DNA from: an uncultured Bacilli bacterium
Lineage (GTDB): Bacteria; Bacillota_I; Bacilli_A; RF39; UBA660
Assembly: GCA_950097225.1 (NCBI GenBank)
Contig: CATNCE010000013.1
Span: forward strand, 1-39,212
Direction of reading: 5' to 3'
DNA: 39,212 nucleotides
The notes below the pieces were generated by a model. That model was not told the DNA's origin and did no database searches. It saw only the letters and a list, made by a program, of their open reading frames with translations. Both the position numbers and the translations under genes were made by a program. Of the stretch, positions 33,830 through 39,212 are shown in pieces. Each line of letters starts with the position of its first letter. Position 1 is the first letter of the stretch.

Positions 33830-34730
33830 AATTACATAAGTGATTATTTTCGCGATATTGAGTTAACTTTTCTTGATATATAGGAGCTAATTCTTTAAAA
33901 CGATGAGCCCCGATATATTCAAGAGTATAATAAGCATTAACTGGAACATTTAAAGATACTGAATTTGCAAATAATTCCTCATCACTACAGATAGTAGTTG
34001 AAACATTATTCCCCAAAGTATTACTAAAATATACTTTATCGTCAAACACACTTGTACCTTTTAAAACTGCTGTAAGATTATTATAAGTAATTGTGTCATT
34101 TCCACTTATCAATGTTAAGCCATCAACACCACCTAATTGATAAAACTCTGTAACAATTTGGCCTGATGTATCAACTACAAATAGTCTAGTTGTACGAATA
34201 AAATTGTTTTCAACCCCAATAATGATCAAATCATCGACAAAACCAACCTTAGTTAACACCTTATCAACAGAGGCAATTTTCTTACCATTAACGATTAAAT
34301 CTAAATTATTAGAATTATTGCTTATTAAACTTAAGTCAAAGAATTCATTGACATAAATATTAGTTGCCTCAGTTAAATATTCGCTTGCTCCTATACTTTT
34401 TTCAGAAAATGGATAGATGTTGGCGGGATCGGTCGTCTTTATATCATTATATTTAAGAGTATGACGTTTTAATATTTTATCGGGTTCAATTAGGTTTATA
34501 GCTAAAACAATTATACTAATAAACATTAGACCAATAACACTTTGATATATAGTTGTTGCCTTTATTTTTAATTTTTTTCGAGATTTCTTTACTTTCCTCT
34601 TTTTATTATCTTTATTATTGTCATTGTTAGGTAAGTTTACGTTAGTGTTATTGAGGCTATTATTCTCACTAACTTTTATAGGAGTAGCAACACGATTAAT
34701 TTGTTTAAAACGTTTATTTTCATTATCCAT
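33828..34730 (-). CDS. Single-pass membrane protein with extracellular domain (300 aa)
   Basis: Not recognised. Residues 1-60 are Asn/Lys-rich and very basic (KKRKVKKSRKKLKIK near 43-57), one transmembrane helix spans about 61-81, and ~215 residues follow outside with a beta-rich pattern (KKIASVDKVLTKVGFVDDLIIIG, NTITYNNLTAVLKGTSVFDDKVYF) like a small propeller or lectin-type fold. Two Cys near the end (TTICSDEE, NNHLCN) could pair. It is 39 nt after the Clp-like gene in the same direction and ends with its own terminator, so it is probably the last gene of a spo0A-Clp-like message. AGGAGG site. Function unknown. Confidence 0.65.
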   Translation of the reverse strand: MDNENKRFKQINRVATPIKVSENNSLNNTNVNLPNNDNNKDNKKRKVKKSRKKLKIKATTIYQSVIGLMFISIIVLAINLIEPDKILKRHTLKYNDIKTTDPANIYPFSEKSIGASEYLTEATNIYVNEFFDLSLISNNSNNLDLIVNGKKIASVDKVLTKVGFVDDLIIIGVENNFIRTTRLFVVDTSGQIVTEFYQLGGVDGLTLISGNDTITYNNLTAVLKGTSVFDDKVYFSNTLGNNVSTTICSDEELFANSVSLNVPVNAYYTLEYIGAHRFKELAPIYQEKLTQYRENNHLCN

Positions 34731-34769
34731 GCTATTCCTCCTATTCTTTTAGTTTATTATAACAATATT

Positions 34770-36710
34770 TTAAGAATTCATAAATACTTCATCCATTATC
34801 GAATGTAAATTTGTAAATGTATTGGGCATTTCTTTTAGATCTAATTTTAAATTATTATCTGTTATGTATTTACGCATATCAGAATTATTTATTAGTTTAT
34901 AGTGAATAATATTGTCATTAACTATTTCCGCATTTTTATAGCCGATTTGATTTTGTTTTATTTCTGTTGTTTTAATAATCATAGTAAAAGCAAAGTTAAC
35001 CTTTGTATTTTTCTTATCCATTAAGTAGCCTTTTTCTTCAACAGAAGTGAAAAGATTTTGAATACTAGGATGAGCATATTCGTAATTTTTTAGAAGTATA
35101 AGCGAATATGGATTATATTTTATTTTATCTAAAATAGAATTATCTTCATACCCAACATACCCAGGATCACTTCCAATTAGACGATTTATAGAAGTCTCTT
35201 TGGTATATTCTTTCATGTCTAATTCGATTAGATTATAATCGAGTGTTGACGCTATGACATGAGCAGTATAACTTTTTCCAACTCCTTTTTCACCATTTAT
35301 TTCAAAAGAACATATTTTATTAGTCAAACATTTACGTTTTAAAATGCTCTTTAATTTAGTTAAATCTTGCCCATATATTTTTTTATCAAGTGCACTGCTT
35401 AGCAAGCGATAATGTTCCCCATTTAATACTTTGATATTAGCAAGAGTTTCAATTACGTCAATGATATCCTCCTCTTTAATAGATGACTCACGATTACTTA
35501 GACGTAATTTTAAGGCATTTTTATAATCTTTATTTTTTAGAAATTCATGATATTTTATATCTGCATCTTGTTGATAGTTTTTTAGGGTTACTTTTGATAG
35601 TAAACAGTCTAGGACTTCTAATGATTTGTCAGGATTTTGATTAGTTGTTATATATGTACTTGCATGATCAATAACTTTACGTATTACTTCATCACTAACT
35701 TTGATGTGATGATAATTTTCGTAAGTTTCTTTAACGCCAGATAAAATAGTAAATGTCTCATGCTCATTAGGTTCTTTGATATATATCTTGGCAAATCGAC
35801 GAGATAATGCTGCATCTTTACTTATATATTCATCATATTCTTGAAGAGTAGTAGCACCAATTAATTTAATCTGGTTAGTAGCTAAATAAGGTTTTAAGAT
35901 ATTGGCAGCATCACATGAGCCTTCACCACCGCCCGTTCTAACGATAGTATGAATTTCGTCGATAAAGAGAATAATGTTTTCTTTTGAGCTAACTTCCTTT
36001 ATTAAGCTATTTATTTTTGTTTCAAATTCTCCACGATATTTAGTATTAGATAACATGCTAGCCATATCTAACATGTATATTTCTTTATTTTTTAAAGGTT
36101 CAGGAACATTATTTTCTTTAATGCGCTTAGCTAATTCATAAACGATAGCACTTTTACCTACTCCTGCTTCGCCAACTAAAACTGGATTATTTTTATTTTT
36201 ACGTAAAAGTATTTCGATGATGCTTGTTATTTCTTTTTCACGACCAATAATGGAATAATCATTTTCTTGCTTACTTAGGTTAACTCCTATTTCGTCAATA
36301 AAAGAATGCTTATTCATGAGTTCTGTATAGATCCCATCTAAATCGATATTTAAATAAGCCATTATTCTAACAGCAATACCATCATCTACTTGAATAAGTT
36401 CTTTTAGAAGAGTTAATTCATCTTTTTCTTGATCACTGCTCTCCATAGTCTTTTTGATTATTTGCTTCAATAATGGAGTATATAAAACATAAGTACTCTT
36501 GATATTAGACATACCTATAACATTTATAAGTTCATCTTTGAACATATTATAAGTTAGATTATATTTATTTAAAATACCCTCAGTTTTTCCACTCTTAAGT
36601 AAACTTAAAAGCAAATGTTCTGTTCCTACATATGGATGATGGAGATCCAACATTTCTTGTTCAGCCATTTCTAAAATTCTTTTAATGCGATTATTAATAT
36701 ATTTATTCAT
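34770..36710 (-). CDS. Divergent ClpC/ClpA-type AAA+ protein with decayed second ATPase site
   Basis: Hsp100 family unfoldase in outline: N-domain (about 1-140, VGTEHLLLSLL), D1 Walker A GEAGVGKS (180-187), TKYRGEFE (223-230), Walker B FIDEIH (249-254), a short UVR-like middle segment (about 385-407), and D2 with Walker A GEKGVGKS (473-480) and the pore-loop GSDPGYVGYED (513-523). The D2 Walker B, normally LLDEIEKAH, reads LLKNYEYAH (539-547), losing both acids, so D2 should not hydrolyse ATP. The C-terminal part is short (646 residues against ~810). It may have become a regulator or a ClpP-independent remodeller; a ClpP-binding loop is not evident. It lies between spo0A and a membrane protein. 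Confidence 0.8.
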   Translation of the reverse strand: MNKYINNRIKRILEMAEQEMLDLHHPYVGTEHLLLSLLKSGKTEGILNKYNLTYNMFKDELINVIGMSNIKSTYVLYTPLLKQIIKKTMESSDQEKDELTLLKELIQVDDGIAVRIMAYLNIDLDGIYTELMNKHSFIDEIGVNLSKQENDYSIIGREKEITSIIEILLRKNKNNPVLVGEAGVGKSAIVYELAKRIKENNVPEPLKNKEIYMLDMASMLSNTKYRGEFETKINSLIKEVSSKENIILFIDEIHTIVRTGGGEGSCDAANILKPYLATNQIKLIGATTLQEYDEYISKDAALSRRFAKIYIKEPNEHETFTILSGVKETYENYHHIKVSDEVIRKVIDHASTYITTNQNPDKSLEVLDCLLSKVTLKNYQQDADIKYHEFLKNKDYKNALKLRLSNRESSIKEEDIIDVIETLANIKVLNGEHYRLLSSALDKKIYGQDLTKLKSILKRKCLTNKICSFEINGEKGVGKSYTAHVIASTLDYNLIELDMKEYTKETSINRLIGSDPGYVGYEDNSILDKIKYNPYSLILLKNYEYAHPSIQNLFTSVEEKGYLMDKKNTKVNFAFTMIIKTTEIKQNQIGYKNAEIVNDNIIHYKLINNSDMRKYITDNNLKLDLKEMPNTFTNLHSIMDEVFMNS

Positions 36711-36755
36711 TTAAAAATCCTCCTATAATATATATATGAGGACTTTTTCTATTTA

Positions 36756-37493
36756 TTATGCATAATTTAATTTTAATTTTAAGCGATCTGCTAAAGTTAC
36801 GATAAATTCACTGTTGGTTGGCTTACTACGATCAAAGTCAATGGAATTACCAAATATTTCTTCCATAAGGTTGTAGTCTCCTCTTACCCAAGAAACTTCT
36901 ATTGCATGTCTTATTGCTCTTTCTACTCTTGATGAAGTTGTCTGATAAGATGAAGCAATGCTTGGATATAATTCTTTAGTTATAGAACCTACTAAACTAG
37001 AATCACGATAAAGCATCTCAACACCATCACGAATGTAATTATATCCTTTTATATGCGAAGGTATACCTAACAAATGAAGTAAGTTTGTAATTTCTACTTT
37101 TAACTCAGTTTCTCTTTCTAGTGTTGCTGCGGTATGTCTTGTATATAATGCGATAATGATTTCTTCTAAAATCGAAACATCAAATGGTTTTTTGATAAAA
37201 TAATTAATTTGGTAACTACTAATGCTATCCATCATGTCAGCGGAAATGAATTCGCTTGTTGCAATAATTATTTTATCGTGATACTTATTGCGTATTTCTT
37301 TTAATAGCTGATAGCTATCCATGCCATTTAGTAACATATTCATGACAATAACGTCACTTTCTTTAATATATTTTAATGCTTCCTCTTTTGATGAGGCGCT
37401 TATCACTTCAATACTACTAGAACAACCTAAAGACTTCGACACTTCTCTTGTATAGTTAACATTTGCGTCAACTACTAATGTTTTAATTGTCAT
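36756..37493 (-). CDS. spo0A: Sporulation master regulator Spo0A with unusual receiver domain
   Basis: Response regulator that binds 0A boxes to start sporulation and stationary-phase programmes. The effector domain is convincing: SSRVERAIRHAIEVSW (187-202) is the Spo0A DNA-contact signature, and the Spo0A-type C-terminal domain spans about 140-240. The receiver domain (1-115) is off: Asn52 sits where the phospho-acceptor Asp belongs (VMNM instead of LDI), and the first acidic pair is D9-A10. T79 and K102 are kept. If the alignment is right, normal phosphorelay activation is not possible. Start chosen at 37493, after GGGAG; an ATG 10 codons earlier lacks a site. A 0A box and promoter precede it. 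The Clp-like gene follows by 45 nt. Confidence 0.9.
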   Translation of the reverse strand: MTIKTLVVDANVNYTREVSKSLGCSSSIEVISASSKEEALKYIKESDVIVMNMLLNGMDSYQLLKEIRNKYHDKIIIATSEFISADMMDSISSYQINYFIKKPFDVSILEEIIIALYTRHTAATLERETELKVEITNLLHLLGIPSHIKGYNYIRDGVEMLYRDSSLVGSITKELYPSIASSYQTTSSRVERAIRHAIEVSWVRGDYNLMEEIFGNSIDFDRSKPTNSEFIVTLADRLKLKLNYA

Positions 37494-37534
37494 AATTTCT
37501 CCCTTTTTTCTAATATTTATCAACTGCTAAAAAC

Positions 37535-37580
37535 ATTATAATATAAAGTTTTACAAATAGAAATAGCAATTTTTGTCGAA
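37535..37580 (-). promoter_or_regulatory. spo0A promoter region with a 0A box
   Basis: TTTTGTCGAA (37571-37580, plus strand) matches the 0A-box consensus TTTTGTCRAA at every position. A weak -35 TTTCTA (37558-37563), 17-nt spacer and perfect -10 TATAAT (37535-37540) lie just downstream on the minus strand. This suggests autoregulation, as known for spo0A in Bacillus. Confidence 0.6.
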
Positions 37581-37633
37581 GAGTGTAGAAATGTGTCAAC
37601 GTGTAGTAAATTTGACAGTTACAGCACTTTTTA

Positions 37634-38836
37634 TTAGTCTTTATTTGACAAAATACTTAAAGCTGTTTGAAGCTGAGCGTCTGTTTCGTCACAAGGATTT
37701 TTAACATACTCAGCAGTTAAGCGAGATTCAATACCTGGTTTGTAACCGATGCCATTAACGTAGTTCCCATCAGGAGTATACCATTTAGCTGTCGTGTATT
37801 TAATCATGGAATTATGGCTTAATCCACTAGTCTGTTGAACAAGACCTTTTCCATAAGTAGTAGTTCCGACTACTAGGGCTCCATAGCTTTCTTTTAAAGA
37901 GGAAGCTAAAATTTCACTAGCTGATGCTGATCCTTGATTAGTTAAAACAACCATATCATAGTCACGATATTCATCACTGTTATCGTGTATAGCGGTTTTA
38001 CCTTTGTTATCTTCAAGATAGTATAAAACTTTACCTTTTTTTATAAACATTTTTAAAATTTCATCGGCAGTATCTAGGTATCCACCTGTATTACTGCGTA
38101 CATCAAATATTAGGGATGTCATTCCATTTTTTTCGAGTTCTAAAAGAGCATTGCGCACTTGATTTGCAGCAGTTTTAGAAAATGTTGATAAATAAATATA
38201 GCCTATTTTTTTATCGTTAACATCAAACATTTTATAATCAATTGCCGAAGATTCAATTTTTTTTACAGAAACAGTTATGTCTTTTTCTTCTTCGCCACGT
38301 AAAACTTTTAGTGTTACTTTATCACTTTTCTTAATCATACTTGATACTTTATCAATGTCATCATTTTCTAAAACGACGTAGTCTCCTACTTGTTTAATAA
38401 TGTCATTTTCTTTTAGACCCGCTTCGTAAGCTGGAGTATCTTTATAAACTTTTACAATCGTGATAATACCATCAAGACTTTGAACACCGATTCCAATACC
38501 ACGATATTCACCATCCAGTTTTTCAGAAAGATTAGAGGTGTCACTAGTATCCATGTATACAGAGTATTGCTCATTTAATTCTTGCATCATACCCTCAATG
38601 GCACTTGTTGCCAAGTCGCTTTTGTCTAGTTTTCCATAATAATTCTTAGTAATTTTATTATAAGTATCAACGATATCTAGTAGTTCAGAATCCAAAATTA
38701 AATTGCGATTATTAATAAAATAAACACTTAGACCAACAATTATTCCTGTAATTGAACAAAATGCTAGTGTAATAATTATTACTTCGATTAGTGAAAAGTT
38801 AGTTCTTTCGATTTTTTTCTTCGTGATGCGTCTCAT
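37634..38836 (-). CDS. S41 carboxy-terminal processing peptidase with PDZ domain (CtpA/CtpB-like)
   Basis: Secreted or membrane-anchored serine protease that trims C-termini of exported proteins. N-terminal anchor helix (about 16-40); PDZ domain (about 108-195); peptidase S41 domain (about 205-370) with catalytic Ser305 in GSASASE and Lys330 in YGKG; the 25-residue Ser-Lys spacing matches CtpB. CtpB-type proteases activate late sporulation signalling in Bacillus; with spo0A next door this role is plausible but not shown. A TTTACA/TATAAT promoter with 17-nt spacer and an AAGGAG site precede it. It lies downstream of the right-end surface gene but beyond that gene's terminator. Confidence 0.93.
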   Translation of the reverse strand: MRRITKKKIERTNFSLIEVIIITLAFCSITGIIVGLSVYFINNRNLILDSELLDIVDTYNKITKNYYGKLDKSDLATSAIEGMMQELNEQYSVYMDTSDTSNLSEKLDGEYRGIGIGVQSLDGIITIVKVYKDTPAYEAGLKENDIIKQVGDYVVLENDDIDKVSSMIKKSDKVTLKVLRGEEEKDITVSVKKIESSAIDYKMFDVNDKKIGYIYLSTFSKTAANQVRNALLELEKNGMTSLIFDVRSNTGGYLDTADEILKMFIKKGKVLYYLEDNKGKTAIHDNSDEYRDYDMVVLTNQGSASASEILASSLKESYGALVVGTTTYGKGLVQQTSGLSHNSMIKYTTAKWYTPDGNYVNGIGYKPGIESRLTAEYVKNPCDETDAQLQTALSILSNKD

Positions 38837-38862
38837 TTGTTGATTCTCCTTATGTTAATTTA

Positions 38863-38891
38863 ATTATAGCACGGAAGACTCATGGTGTAAA
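38863..38891 (-). promoter_or_regulatory. Promoter of the S41 peptidase gene
   Basis: -35 TTTACA (38886-38891), 17-nt spacer, -10 TATAAT (38863-38868). Ribosome site AAGGAG follows before ATG 38836. Confidence 0.75.
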
Positions 38892-38901
38892 TTATGGAAT
38901 T

Positions 38902-38929
38902 AAAAAAAGCGCTTTAATAAATGCGCCTT
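38902..38929 (-). terminator. Terminator of the right-end surface gene
   Basis: AAGGCGC and GCGCTTT (minus strand, one G-U) around a 10-nt loop, then a T run. The 5' arm overlaps the stop codon. Confidence 0.7.
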
Positions 38930-39212
38930 AAGGGGTTAAAACAAGGCGAGCGCTGCCGTAGCTGTAGGCATCACCAGTGTCCCTAGCGAAGTAGAACTGG
39001 CCTGCAAGGGAGCCAGTGTCGTAACCGCCGCCGCGAGAGAACCAAGGGTTAGAAGACTCCACAAAGGGCGAATAATCATCATACCAGTTATTTCGATAAT
39101 ATCCACTAGAATAATAAAATGGTCCCATTTCTCCTGTGGCATCTCCTAATATACGCTTACTATATGTTGTTACTGCACTATTACTTGCATATACATCTAT
39201 ATATTTACTATA
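38928..39212 (-). CDS. C-terminus of FGE/DGR-target-like surface protein (partial, right-end copy)
   Basis: The last ~94 residues of a paralog that continues past the right edge. It carries the family tail (ILGDATGEMGPF, WYDDYSPFVE, then WFSRGGGYDTGSLAGQ and GSARLVLTP). Its final 114 bp (38947-39060) are GC-rich like those of copy C and differ mainly at codon positions 1-2. It ends in its own terminator. The rest of the gene is not in the window, so its start and full length are unknown. Confidence 0.85.
   Translation of the reverse strand, partial: YSKYIDVYASNSAVTTYSKRILGDATGEMGPFYYSSGYYRNNWYDDYSPFVESSNPWFSRGGGYDTGSLAGQFYFARDTGDAYSYGSARLVLTP
38947..39060 (-). repeat. Candidate DGR variable region (right-end copy)
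   Basis: Gap-free partner of 29767-29880. Coding strand shows runs of NNC/NNT codons (gac act ggc, ctt, tac agc tac ggc) at the positions that vary and invariant gly-rich and aromatic codons elsewhere (cgg ggc ggc type, cag ttc tac ttc). Suggests diversification by template-directed adenine mutagenesis. Confidence 0.65.

Overview
The window is AT-rich DNA whose gene content suggests a Gram-positive, spore-lineage Bacillota: spo0A, a CBS-type family II pyrophosphatase, a YugP-like protease, a Clp/Hsp100 ATPase, S11 and S41 peptidases, strong AGGAGG ribosome sites, TTGACA/TATAAT promoters and hairpin-plus-T terminators. TGA is used as a stop, so the standard code applies. The many uncharacterised proteins suggest an uncultured gut Bacilli relative; that placement is inference. 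I saw no tRNA, rRNA, CRISPR array or intact mobile element.

Layout. 1-1016: start of a surface-protein gene (leftward) and a broken Rpn-type nuclease gene. 1.1-4.9 kb: leftward housekeeping genes (pyrophosphatase, small protein, LysR regulator, membrane protein). 5.0-11.7 kb: rightward genes for a PP-loop ATPase, a coiled-coil membrane protein, a kinase-like protein, unknown proteins and uvrB. 11.7-14.2 kb: leftward operon of five small unknown genes, one with a decayed J-domain. 14.3-15.5 kb: a ferritin-like gene abutting an IS3-family remnant. 15.5-21.1 kb: a leftward two-gene operon of a repeat-bearing SF2 helicase and a sigma-70-like protein. 21.1-26.2 kb: cell-envelope genes (S11 carboxypeptidase, cohesin/cadherin-like anchored protein, GH25 lysozyme, membrane protein, anchored beta-propeller). 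26.3-31.5 kb: three tandem paralogous surface-protein genes. 31.5-38.9 kb: YugP-like protease, cysS, a membrane protein, a degenerate Clp ATPase, spo0A and an S41 peptidase. 38.9 kb to the end: the 3' end of a fifth surface-protein paralog.

The most interesting system is the five-member surface-protein family: membrane anchor, beta-sandwich-like domain with a conserved Cys pair, and a C-terminal FGE/C-type-lectin-like domain. Its last ~40 codons look like the variable region of a diversity-generating retroelement (DGR). In the two most GC-rich copies the differences concentrate at codon positions 1 and 2 of NNY codons, as expected from adenine mutagenesis of AAC/AAT template codons. No reverse transcriptase or template repeat is in the window, so these would be targets acted on from elsewhere.

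Two of these promoters share a perfect palindrome over the -10 and a consensus Spo0A (0A) box at the same distance upstream. A matching box precedes spo0A, whose receiver domain has Asn at the phospho-acceptor position. This suggests, but does not prove, that surface diversity is tied to a Spo0A-controlled programme. A second candidate new system is the helicase/sigma-like operon.
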